Below, in pieces: positions 56,329-64,000 of a DNA stretch of 64,000 nucleotides; within the stretch, counting starts at the first letter, position 1; each line of letters starts with the position of its first letter. Location: NCBI RefSeq assembly GCF_000378225.1, contig NZ_KB905141.1, positions 1,255,326 to 1,319,325 of the forward strand, written 5' to 3'. This DNA is from Methylophilus methylotrophus DSM 46235 = ATCC 53528. GTDB lineage: Bacteria > Pseudomonadota > Gammaproteobacteria > Burkholderiales > Methylophilaceae. Made by a program: the position numbers and the translations under genes. The notes under the pieces were generated by a model, which did no database searches, was not told the origin of the DNA, and saw only the letters and a list, made by a program, of their open reading frames with translations.

Positions 56329-57633
56329 ATGCAAGTTTCAGTAGAAGCCAGACAACACGCACAAGCCCTACTGGATTTTATCGATCAAAGTCCCAGCCCT
56401 TGGCATGCCGTAGAAAATGTGGCAAACCAGCTCAAGGCTCATGGTTTTAAAAACCTGCGGGAAAACGAACCCTGGCAATTTAAAAAAGGCGGCAAATATT
56501 TTGTTATACGCGATGGCGGCTCAATTATCGCTTTTGCATTGGGCCAGGCAGCCTTGGCGGAAAGTGGCTTCCGTATTCTCGGGGCACATACTGATTCCCC
56601 TGGCCTGCGCTTAAAACCGAAAGCAGCCTATAGCACTGAAGGCCTGGCGCAATTAGGCGTGGAAGTATATGGCGGACCGATTCTGGCAACATTTACCGAC
56701 CGCGACCTGAGCCTCGCCGGACGCGTCGTCATCCATACCGAACAGGGCCTGCAGAGCCGCCTGATCAGGATTGATCAAGCGGTTGCCCGCCTGCCTAACC
56801 TCGCGATTCACATGAACCGCGAAGTAAACGAAAAAGGCCTGGTACTTAACAAGCAAACTGGGCTGCCACTGATTTTTGGGCATGCCGCCAATAGCGATAC
56901 GGCCAAGCAATTATTAAATGAAACCCTGGCAGGCAAGCTGGCGATTCCCGCATCGCTCATTGTCAGTTGGGATCTCGCCTTTTATGACATCCAGAAAGGC
57001 AGCTTCTGGGGACTGGAACAGGAGTTTATTGCCGATAGTCAACTGGATAACCTAGCCTCCTGCCACGCTGGCCTGGAAGCCCTGCTAAGCAGCGAAACAC
57101 CGCAAGCGACGGCTATTTGTGCATTGTTTGACCACGAAGAGGTTGGCTCCGAAAGCGCCACCGGTGCCGGCGGCAGCTTTTTGCTGGATGTGATAGAACG
57201 TATTTGCCATAGCACCGGACTCACACAAGAAGATAAACTGCGTAGTTTTGCCAATAGTTTTTTTATCAGCGCGGATATGGCACACGCCTTTCACCCCAAT
57301 CATGCCGGCAGTTACGAGCCGTGCCATCATGTACACGTCAACCATGGTCCCGTCATTAAAACCAACGCCAATCAACGCTACAGCACCAATGCAGTCACTG
57401 CGGCACGCTTTATCCAGCTATGTGACAAAGCGGGCGCCCCTTATCAGCAATATACGCACCGCACCGATTTAGGTTGTGGTAGCACCATAGGCCCCATCAT
57501 GGCAGCTCAACTGGGCATTGCCACTGTGGATGTTGGCAACCCTATGTGGGCCATGCACAGCATCCGTGAAAGTGCCGGGGTACTGGACCATGCCGCGATG
57601 ATTGCTGTACTCAAACAACACTTTCTTGCATAA
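56329..57633 (+). CDS. apeB: M18 family aminopeptidase
   Basis: Zinc aminopeptidase of the aspartyl-aminopeptidase type, 434 residues. Metal-binding residues are in GAHTDSPGLRLKP (His/Asp near 86-88), FDHEEVGSESATGAG (Glu pair near 268-269) and a late CGSTIGPIMAAQLGI. The protein should be a large cytoplasmic dodecamer that frees N-terminal residues from peptides. It starts 2 bases after hemF and is followed by two amino-acid symporters, which suggests a link to amino-acid recycling. That link is inference. Confidence 0.94.
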   Translation: MQVSVEARQHAQALLDFIDQSPSPWHAVENVANQLKAHGFKNLRENEPWQFKKGGKYFVIRDGGSIIAFALGQAALAESGFRILGAHTDSPGLRLKPKAAYSTEGLAQLGVEVYGGPILATFTDRDLSLAGRVVIHTEQGLQSRLIRIDQAVARLPNLAIHMNREVNEKGLVLNKQTGLPLIFGHAANSDTAKQLLNETLAGKLAIPASLIVSWDLAFYDIQKGSFWGLEQEFIADSQLDNLASCHAGLEALLSSETPQATAICALFDHEEVGSESATGAGGSFLLDVIERICHSTGLTQEDKLRSFANSFFISADMAHAFHPNHAGSYEPCHHVHVNHGPVIKTNANQRYSTNAVTAARFIQLCDKAGAPYQQYTHRTDLGCGSTIGPIMAAQLGIATVDVGNPMWAMHSIRESAGVLDHAAMIAVLKQHFLA

Positions 57634-57687
57634 CTGGCGCATCCCCTCATAACATCGCTATAATCCCTGAAAGACAAAGGGATAACT

Positions 57688-59022
57688 ATGCAAGCATTAG
57701 AAAAACTCGTCGCCACACTCTCAACCTGGGTATGGGGCCCACTGATGCTGACCTTACTGGTTGGTACAGGCTTGTATCTGACCATTCTCCTTAAGGGCCT
57801 GCAATTTCGCGCCCTACCGCATGCCTTCAAACTCATATGGACTAAAGATCAAGACCATGAGGGGGATATCAGCCACTTTGCAGCGTTAATGACTGCCCTA
57901 GCAGCCACGGTTGGGATTGGCAATATCGTCGGTGTGGCAACTGCCATTAGTCTCGGCGGGCCTGGCGCCGTGTTCTGGATGTGGGTAACCGGGCTAGTGG
58001 GCATGGCCACCAAGTACAGTGAAGCGGTATTGGCTGTGAAGTACCGGGAAAAGGGTCCTCACGGCATGCGTGGTGGGCCAATGTATTATCTGAGCAAAGG
58101 TGCGGGGTTACCTTGGCTGGGTACCCTTTTCGCAGTATTTACTGCTTGTGCTGCGTTTGGCATTGGCAATATGACGCAAGCGAATGCTGCAGCCAAAATT
58201 TTTGAAGCGACTTTTAATGTCCCGCTCATGACCAGCGGCATTGTGTTGAGCCTGTTAACCGGCTTGGTCATTTTGGGTGGCATACGCTCGATTGGTCGAT
58301 TTACTTCTTTTCTGGTGCCATTAATGATAGTCACTTATGTGGGCGCCAGTCTGTGGGTATTGATCATGCATGTCCAACAAATCCCGCATGCATTTGGCCT
58401 TATTTTTTATCATGCATTTAATCCCAGTGCTGCAACGGGCGGCTTCGCCGGGGCCACTGTGGCCGCTGCCATGCGTTTTGGTATCGCACGCGGCGTATTT
58501 TCCAATGAGTCAGGTCTGGGTTCCGCCCCGATTGCGGCTGCGGCTGCGCGCACCAATCACCCGGTGAAACAGGCGCTGGTCAGCATGACACAAACATTTA
58601 TCGATACCCTGGTGGTGTGTACGATGACGGCGTTGGTGATTTTGACTGCCAGCAGCTGGACGCAGGGAGTGAGCCCTGCCGAGTTAACCAGCAGCAGTAT
58701 GGCGGAGTCGCTGGGCCATACTGGTCGCGTCATCGTTGCAATTTCGACAGCGTTATTTGCATACTCCACGCTTATCGGCTGGCATTATTACGGCGAAAAA
58801 GCCATCGAGTATTTATTAGGGTCGCATTGGATTAAAGCTTATCGCGTCACGTTTACCATCGCAGTGATGATAGGCGCTATCATCAGCCTTGAATTTGTCT
58901 GGAACTTCTCAGACTTGGCAAATGGCTTAATGGCTATCCCCAATCTGATTGGTTTGTTATTGCTATCAAAGATCATTAAACAAGAAACTACTCGCTACTT
59001 TTCCAGTAAAAATAACGCTTAG
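57688..59022 (+). CDS. Sodium:alanine/glycine symporter (AGCS family)
   Basis: Inner-membrane sodium/amino-acid symporter of 444 residues with about 11 membrane segments. Signatures are ALAATVGIGNIVGVATAISLGGPGAVFW (core GIGNIVGVATA) and GVFSNESGLGSAPIAAAAA, both of the alanine/glycine:cation symporter family. GPMYYLSKG is also conserved. The start is preceded by GACAAAGGG. It follows the aminopeptidase by 54 bases and is followed by another symporter after 8 bases. The substrate is probably alanine or glycine, unproven. Confidence 0.94.
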   Translation: MQALEKLVATLSTWVWGPLMLTLLVGTGLYLTILLKGLQFRALPHAFKLIWTKDQDHEGDISHFAALMTALAATVGIGNIVGVATAISLGGPGAVFWMWVTGLVGMATKYSEAVLAVKYREKGPHGMRGGPMYYLSKGAGLPWLGTLFAVFTACAAFGIGNMTQANAAAKIFEATFNVPLMTSGIVLSLLTGLVILGGIRSIGRFTSFLVPLMIVTYVGASLWVLIMHVQQIPHAFGLIFYHAFNPSAATGGFAGATVAAAMRFGIARGVFSNESGLGSAPIAAAAARTNHPVKQALVSMTQTFIDTLVVCTMTALVILTASSWTQGVSPAELTSSSMAESLGHTGRVIVAISTALFAYSTLIGWHYYGEKAIEYLLGSHWIKAYRVTFTIAVMIGAIISLEFVWNFSDLANGLMAIPNLIGLLLLSKIIKQETTRYFSSKNNA

Positions 59023-59030
59023 GAAACGCT

Positions 59031-60383
59031 ATGTCACAGCATCGTGGCGCTTGGAAAAACCGTTGGACATTTATGCTGGCCACAGCGGGCTCCGCCATTG
59101 GTTTGGGCAATATATGGAAACTGCCCTACATGATAGGGGTGAACGGCGGCAGTGCTTTTGTACTGGTATTTATCGCATGCATTCTCTTTGTCGGCATTCC
59201 GTTAATGATGACTGAAATCATGCTCGGGCGACGCGCGCAACAAAATCCGCTCGACGCCATTCATACACTGGCAAAAGAAGCTCATGTTTCTAATCAATGG
59301 CGCTGGATGGGCGCAATGGGCATGCTGGCTGGCGTCTTGATACTAAGCTTTTACAGTGTCATTGCTGGCTGGGTATTAAGTTACACCGTAGCGGCCATGC
59401 GAAATACCTTTAACCATATTTCTGCGGCACAGTCGCAATCCAACTTCAACGCATTACTGGCTAACCCTATACAGCTCACCATTTGGCACACGCTCTTTAT
59501 GGTCATGGTGATGGGCGTGGTGGCTCGTGGCGTTAATTCCGGTCTCGAAAAAGCCAACAATGTGCTGATGCCAGCATTGTTTGTGATCCTATTTATCTTG
59601 CTTGGTTACAGCATGTCAGTTGGTGATATGCATGCTGCCGCGCATTTCATGTTTACGCCGGACTTTTCAAAGATCACCCCCATGGCCGTTTTGTCAGCAT
59701 TAGGTCACGCTTTTTTCTCCTTGAGCCTGGGCATGGGCTCGGTGATGGTGTACGGCTCTTATTTAAATCGCGATGTTTCAATTGCGCGCACTACCGTTTG
59801 GATTGCCTTGATAGATACCTTGCTGGGATTATTAGTCGGCCTGGCTATTTACGCGCTGGTATTTGCCAATCATTTACCCCCTAATGCCGGACCTGGACTG
59901 CTATTTCAAACACTGCCGATTGCATTTGGCGCCATGCCTGCAGGCAATGTCTTTGCCACATTGTTTTTCCTGCTGGTTGCATTCGCCGCCTGGACCAGCG
60001 CCATTTCACTAGTAGAACCCACCATTGCCTGGGTGGTTGAAAATACAACATTCAAACGTACTATGGTCAGTACAGTCCTAGGGCTCATCATCTGGCTTAC
60101 GGGGTTGAGTGTAGTGTTATCATTTAATGTATGGGCCAATGTGAAGGTGCTTTTCGATTTAAATATTTTTGAGATGTTAGATAAACTCACATCCACCCTC
60201 ATGCTCCCACTTGGCGGACTATTAATGGCTGTATTTGCTGGTTACTTTATGAAAAAAAGCCACACGCAACACGAATTTGGCTTAGATCCATTCACTTATA
60301 AATGCTGGCGAACTGCTAACAATATGATTGCCCCTGTTGCTATCATCGCGGTGTTTATTTACTTAATTGGATATGTGCAATAA
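59031..60383 (+). CDS. Sodium-dependent neurotransmitter-type amino-acid transporter (NSS/SNF family)
   Basis: LeuT-like sodium symporter of 450 residues and about 11-12 membrane segments. The first helix has ATAGSAIGLGNIWKLPYM, which holds the sodium and substrate site. Later come TEIMLGRRAQQNP, FFSLSLGMGSVMVYGSYL and LVAFAAWTSAISLVEP. It is coupled to the AGCS gene (8-base gap). Two unrelated sodium/amino-acid importers in tandem are notable in a likely methylotroph. A terminator follows after about 45 bases. Confidence 0.94.
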   Translation: MSQHRGAWKNRWTFMLATAGSAIGLGNIWKLPYMIGVNGGSAFVLVFIACILFVGIPLMMTEIMLGRRAQQNPLDAIHTLAKEAHVSNQWRWMGAMGMLAGVLILSFYSVIAGWVLSYTVAAMRNTFNHISAAQSQSNFNALLANPIQLTIWHTLFMVMVMGVVARGVNSGLEKANNVLMPALFVILFILLGYSMSVGDMHAAAHFMFTPDFSKITPMAVLSALGHAFFSLSLGMGSVMVYGSYLNRDVSIARTTVWIALIDTLLGLLVGLAIYALVFANHLPPNAGPGLLFQTLPIAFGAMPAGNVFATLFFLLVAFAAWTSAISLVEPTIAWVVENTTFKRTMVSTVLGLIIWLTGLSVVLSFNVWANVKVLFDLNIFEMLDKLTSTLMLPLGGLLMAVFAGYFMKKSHTQHEFGLDPFTYKCWRTANNMIAPVAIIAVFIYLIGYVQ

Positions 60384-60428
60384 CAGGCTGATGGACGTCA
60401 CATCAAAGGCGCGAAAAATGACTCAAAA

Positions 60429-60455
60429 AAAAGCCAGCTGGTAAGGCTGGCTTTT
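60429..60455. terminator. Bidirectional terminator between the NSS transporter and cytochrome c
   Basis: The stem AAAAGCCAGC / GCTGGCTTTT with a 7-base loop has an A-run before and a T-run after. It can serve the plus-strand transporter unit and the minus-strand cytochrome c gene, which converge here. Confidence 0.85.
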
Positions 60456-60482
60456 CTATTTACTGCATGCTCTAAATGATGA

Positions 60483-60806
60483 TTAGAGTGTCAAAATCCA
60501 CTCAACGATGGTTTTGATATCTTCATCTTTCACTTGTGGGCTGTTTGCTGGCATTGGGATATTACCCCAAACACCGCTACCACCTTTTTTAACTTTTTCA
60601 ATCAATTTGGCTTCAGCACCTTTGTCGCCTTTGTATTTTGCTGCTACGTCTTTGTACGCAGGGCCCAATACTTTGGCATCAATACTGTGGCATGCCAGGC
60701 AGCCACTTTTTTGTGCCAGTGCTTTAGCAGCAGCGGCGTCAGCAGCATGTGCTGTACCAGCCATCAACAAAGTCGCTGCTGCGATTGCGGAAAATAAAAC
60801 TTTCAT
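60483..60806 (-). CDS. Periplasmic class I cytochrome c (c-551/c-552 type)
   Basis: Small monohaem electron carrier, 107 residues as precursor. The signal peptide ends at AHA (about residue 21). The haem site is Cys36, Cys39 and His40 (GCLACHS). The likely axial Met lies in IPMPANSPQV, typical of cytochromes c-551. I chose the ATG at 60806, after AAGGAGATC; the open frame upstream is longer but not signal-like. It may carry electrons to a terminal oxidase; the partner is not in the window. Confidence 0.95.
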   Translation of the reverse strand: MKVLFSAIAAATLLMAGTAHAADAAAAKALAQKSGCLACHSIDAKVLGPAYKDVAAKYKGDKGAEAKLIEKVKKGGSGVWGNIPMPANSPQVKDEDIKTIVEWILTL

Positions 60807-61010
60807 GCGATCTCCTTGAATATCTTCTAAATGAATAGAACCCCATAATGCAATTCTCATGCATGTGGCATATTACCTGACCAAGCAAAATCCACAATAG
60901 AAAAACCGTTAAAATCAACGGCCATTCATATAAATTCAACTGGTTTAGCGTTTTGCCAACATGCTAAAAACGCGCGTGCCACCTAATGGTTGACATGTGT
61001 CACACTGGTG

Positions 61011-61946
61011 TTACAGGGTCTCGATAGAGTACTCTGCACTCAGGATATGTTTACGGCCAGGATTAATCACGACCATATTGTCTAGCGCATTCGTGGTCTC
61101 AACACAAATCGTTTTACGCCACTCGTCACCTACACCCATATCACCCATGGCACCCGCTTTGTCCGCCCCTGGATTCCACACCACAGTCGTGTCGCTACCT
61201 GATTTGGCAACATGGATAATACGGTTGTAGCCACTATCGTGGATCGCACAATCCGAGCTGTGATGCACGTATACACGATCGTACTCTTCGCCATCAAACG
61301 TGAGGGCATTATGCTCCACGTTGCGTTCATACTTGAGGAGTTTATCCAGATATACCAGATCCTGCATGCCCGTGATCTGGATGTTGGAGATGTCACTCAC
61401 ATTAAAGTAAGTGTGAAAGGCTTCCCCAATGACAAAGGGGTGTTCGGCATGATTGGTCGTCGCTAGGTCAATACGCAAGCGACGGCCTATGGTGATCGTC
61501 AAGGTCAACTCATAAGGATAGGATAACTGACGCTGCGCTTCAGGCGTCTGTTGCATCTCAAGAATGATACGGGTTGCACCGGTGGGGGTAGCATCAATAT
61601 CCATTACACGCCATGGAATGACACGGGCAAACCCATGTGGACACAGCGTACTATCGGTAGGGTGCGCACCAAACCATGGCCAGCAAATAGGCACGCCACC
61701 ACGAATTGAACGGCCTTTGACATATCGCGCATTGCTGGATAGCCACAGCACCGGGTTCGCCAAAAACTTTGGCTGCCAATGCATGACATGAGCCCCTTGC
61801 AGCGCAATTTTGCCGGTGGCTAGGGGATTGTCGATTTCCAGATACTGCAACCCATTTTCATCCTGCCATTGGTTCACATGTGCATGTAACTTCATGCGCT
61901 TGGTCATTTCCATACTCTTGGAGAGGATGCCGCATTCGTTGTTCAT
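61011..61946 (-). CDS. D-hexose-6-phosphate mutarotase (YeaD-like)
   Basis: Aldose-1-epimerase-fold enzyme of 311 residues that interconverts anomers of hexose 6-phosphates. It has GGVPICWPWFG and PHGFARVIPW (His at about 105), EAFHTYFNVSD (second His region), and a late conserved Glu (ICVETTNALD). The first 20 residues are not part of the fold, and a Met at 12, 14 or 18 could be the true start. The first ATG overlaps the ilvD stop (TAATG), so translation may be coupled. The coupling to a branched-chain amino-acid gene has no obvious reason. Confidence 0.9.
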   Translation of the reverse strand: MNNECGILSKSMEMTKRMKLHAHVNQWQDENGLQYLEIDNPLATGKIALQGAHVMHWQPKFLANPVLWLSSNARYVKGRSIRGGVPICWPWFGAHPTDSTLCPHGFARVIPWRVMDIDATPTGATRIILEMQQTPEAQRQLSYPYELTLTITIGRRLRIDLATTNHAEHPFVIGEAFHTYFNVSDISNIQITGMQDLVYLDKLLKYERNVEHNALTFDGEEYDRVYVHHSSDCAIHDSGYNRIIHVAKSGSDTTVVWNPGADKAGAMGDMGVGDEWRKTICVETTNALDNMVVINPGRKHILSAEYSIETL

Positions 61947-63802
61947 TATCTTCTCCTTTCAATCTGTGATACATCGCGCACAGCCCCTTTAGCCGCACTT
62001 GTGCTCATGGCCGCATACGCGCGTAAGGCAGGCGAAACTGAGCGCTCACGATTCAATGGCTTCCAGGCATTACTTCCTTTAGCTTCCATATTGCCGCGAC
62101 GATGGGCCATTTCTTCGTCACTCACAGCCAGGTGTATGGTGCGGTTAGGAATATCAATTTCAATGGTATCGCCCTCTTGCACCAAGCCAATCGCTCCACC
62201 CTCGGCCGCCTCTGGCGAAGCATGGCCGATACTCAAGCCTGAGGTACCGCCTGAAAAACGGCCATCGGTCAGCAAGGCACAGGCTTTGCCCAGACCTTTA
62301 GACTTCAGGTAAGAGGTCGGATACAGCATTTCTTGCATGCCAGGTCCACCACGCGGACCCTCGTAGCGGATCACCACTACATCCCCAGCCACAATCTTAT
62401 CGGCCAGAATGGCCTCGACCGCAGAATCCTGACTTTCAAAAACACGGGCACGGCCAGTAAATTTAAGGATGCTGTCATCCACGCCAGCCGTTTTCACAAT
62501 ACACCCATCCAGTGCGATATTGCCGTACAGCACCGCCAAGCCACCATCTTGTGAATAGGCATGGGCCTTGTTGCGGATACAGCCGTTCTCACGGTCATCA
62601 TCCAGATCAGGCCACAACATGCTCTGGCTAAATGCGATGGTGGTTGAAATGCCGCCTGGTGCTGCGCGATAAAACTTTTTCACTTCTTCGTCTTGCGTGG
62701 TGACGATATCCCATTGGGCCAATGCTTCGCCCATGCTCGCACTATGAACGGTAGGCACTTCAGTATGAATCACCCCGGCGCGGTTGAGTTCCGCCAGAAT
62801 GCCCATCACGCCGCCCGCGCGGTGTACGTCTTCCATATGGTATTTGCTGGTAGCAGGCGCTACTTTAGATACGCAGGGAACCTGGCGAGAGATACGGTCG
62901 ATGTCTTTCATGGTGAAGTCCACCCCGGCCTCGTGCGCAGCGGCCAGCAAATGCAATACCGTATTGGTAGAGCCACCCATGGCCACATCCAGGCTCATGG
63001 CGTTCTCAAACGCTTTCATGGTGGCAATATTGCGCGGCAGAACGGAATAATCATCCTGTTCGTAATGGCGTTTTGCCAACTCCACGATCAAGCGGCCAGC
63101 CTGCAAGAACAGTTGTTTACGCGCTGCATGCGTCGCCAGCGTCGAACCATTACCAGGCAAGCTCAGGCCCAGTGCCTCTGTCAGGCAGTTCATGGAGTTG
63201 GCCGTAAACATTCCAGAACAGGAACCACAGGTTGGGCAGGCAGAGCGCTCTACCTCAGCCACTTCGGCATCGCTGACATGGCTGTCAGCCGCTTCCACCA
63301 TAGCATCCACCAGATCCAGTTTACGGATATTGCCCTGCCAGTTGACTTTACCGGCCTCCATCGGACCACCGGATACAAAGACCACTGGGATATTGAGGCG
63401 CAAAGCCGCCATCAACATGCCTGGGGTAATCTTGTCACAGTTGGAAATACACACCAGCGCATCGGCACAATGCGCATTGACCATATATTCCACGCTATCG
63501 GCAATCAGGTCGCGGCTGGGCAAGCTATACAACATGCCACCATGCCCCATGGCAATACCGTCGTCTACAGCAATGGTATTAAATTCCTTGGCAACGCCAC
63601 CCGCCTTCTCAATCTCGCGGGCGACCAATTGACCCAGGTCTTTCAGGTGCACATGACCAGGCACAAACTGGGTAAAGGAGTTGGCCACTGCAATAATTGG
63701 CTTGGAGAAATCTTCATCTTTCATGCCGGTGGCGCGCCACAATGCGCGTGCACCAGCCATGTTACGACCTTGTGTCGTCGTGTGAGAACGGTATTTAGGC
63801 AT
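61946..63802 (-). CDS. ilvD: Dihydroxy-acid dehydratase
   Basis: Iron-sulfur dehydratase of the valine, leucine and isoleucine pathway. From the ATG at 63802 it has 618 residues and starts with [20 protein letters not shown], as E. coli IlvD does. Cluster cysteines are in [11 protein letters not shown] and [20 protein letters not shown]. The C-terminal part has [24 protein letters not shown] three codons upstream keeps the frame. An 8-bp palindrome lies 20 bases before the start. Confidence 0.98.
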   Translation of the reverse strand: MPKYRSHTTTQGRNMAGARALWRATGMKDEDFSKPIIAVANSFTQFVPGHVHLKDLGQLVAREIEKAGGVAKEFNTIAVDDGIAMGHGGMLYSLPSRDLIADSVEYMVNAHCADALVCISNCDKITPGMLMAALRLNIPVVFVSGGPMEAGKVNWQGNIRKLDLVDAMVEAADSHVSDAEVAEVERSACPTCGSCSGMFTANSMNCLTEALGLSLPGNGSTLATHAARKQLFLQAGRLIVELAKRHYEQDDYSVLPRNIATMKAFENAMSLDVAMGGSTNTVLHLLAAAHEAGVDFTMKDIDRISRQVPCVSKVAPATSKYHMEDVHRAGGVMGILAELNRAGVIHTEVPTVHSASMGEALAQWDIVTTQDEEVKKFYRAAPGGISTTIAFSQSMLWPDLDDDRENGCIRNKAHAYSQDGGLAVLYGNIALDGCIVKTAGVDDSILKFTGRARVFESQDSAVEAILADKIVAGDVVVIRYEGPRGGPGMQEMLYPTSYLKSKGLGKACALLTDGRFSGGTSGLSIGHASPEAAEGGAIGLVQEGDTIEIDIPNRTIHLAVSDEEMAHRRGNMEAKGSNAWKPLNRERSVSPALRAYAAMSTSAAKGAVRDVSQIERRR

Positions 63803-63821
63803 GAGAAACACTAGGATTGTC

Positions 63822-63840
63822 GTTAAAATCTTATTTTAAC
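63822..63840. promoter_or_regulatory. Palindrome GTTAAAAT-CTT-ATTTTAAC upstream of ilvD
   Basis: A perfect 8-bp inverted repeat with a 3-base centre lies 20-38 bases before the ilvD ATG. TAAAAT within it could be a -10 box, so the palindrome may be an operator over the promoter. No -35 or regulator is identified. Confidence 0.4.
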
Positions 63841-64000
63841 TGAATCCGCAGCCGCATGCGCGACTGAAACAGACTTGTTACATTCAGCGCAGGCGATAAA
63901 AAATGCTAAGGCCGCACCTGCTTGTGCTGAAATGATGAACAGTGCCGGTTGACTTTAGGACTACGTAAAGCGGAATGTTTAGTCTGTTGTCCGCGTGTGC
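63841..64000. other. Window end, no recognisable gene
   Basis: No coding frame of convincing length or recognised family was found in these 160 bases on either strand. A minus-strand frame open for about 30 codons from the right edge (from about 63907 to 63998) could be the tail of a basic protein, but I cannot support it. Confidence 0.4.

Noticed and set aside
62693-63814. Long plus-strand frame (373 codons) opposite ilvD
   Set aside because: Complete overlap with a certain gene and a composition rich in His, Gln and Arg typical of reverse-strand shadows.
63900-64000. Partial minus-strand gene at the right edge
   Set aside because: About 30 open codons of basic composition without recognisable family; too short to support.

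Overview
The window looks like a chromosomal segment of a betaproteobacterial methylotroph of the family Methylophilaceae (Methylophilus/Methylotenera type). I infer this from the mix of genes: a BPSS1780-type membrane protein and DUF2782 beside a type II homoserine kinase and polA, a short dusB-linked Fis, the heptosyltransferase/WaaG genes, and an MSHA pilus locus. No methanol-oxidation gene lies in the window, so genus and species are not proven. There is no insertion sequence, prophage, CRISPR array, rRNA or tRNA that I can support. Coding density is high and no gap between genes exceeds about 260 bases.

Layout. 1-3.1 kb: heat-shock chaperones grpE-dnaK-dnaJ (minus strand, dnaJ cut by the window edge), with sigma-32-like promoters before grpE and dnaK. 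3.2-6.2 kb: lipopolysaccharide inner-core genes waaC and, divergently, one gene joining a WaaG-type glucosyltransferase to a WaaP-type heptose kinase. 6.3-11.9 kb: biotin operon bioB-F-H-C-D ending in a rhomboid protease. 12.0-12.7 kb: comF. 12.7-28.8 kb: a 15-gene MSHA-type type IV pilus locus on the minus strand, in two blocks (mshE-G-A-C-D-O-P-Q, terminator, mshI-I2-J-K-L-M-N). 28.9-33.8 kb: trmL, a possible 36-codon ORF, uvrD, and a c-di-GMP (EAL-CBS-GGDEF) protein. 33.8-40.3 kb: membrane protein, thrB, DUF2782, LOG family, polA and two small membrane proteins. 40.4-44.2 kb: a MoaB/CinA-like protein, an unknown membrane protein, a YkgJ cysteine-cluster protein, lgt and an MFS transporter. 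44.3-51 kb: AcrAB-OprM type RND efflux operon with a divergent TetR regulator. 51-60.4 kb (plus strand): dusB-fis, purH, purD, hemF, an M18 aminopeptidase and two sodium/amino-acid symporters. 60.5-63.8 kb (minus): cytochrome c, hexose-6-phosphate mutarotase and ilvD.

The most striking observation is in the major MSHA pilin gene. Its reading frame is stopped by a TAA after 92 codons, yet the same frame continues for 58 codons with a normal pilin C-terminus (two cysteines) and ends 10 bases before mshC. The TAA sits inside an 18-bp perfect inverted repeat (24 bp counting a bulged extension). In the mRNA this would fold into a hairpin capped by a C(UUCG)G tetraloop. This may be a palindrome-templated nonsense mutation, a regulated stop, or an assembly artefact. 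Upstream of the same gene is an excellent sigma-54 (-24/-12) promoter match. MshE carries tandem MshEN c-di-GMP motifs and an EAL/GGDEF protein lies 3 kb away, so pilus assembly here is probably under c-di-GMP control.
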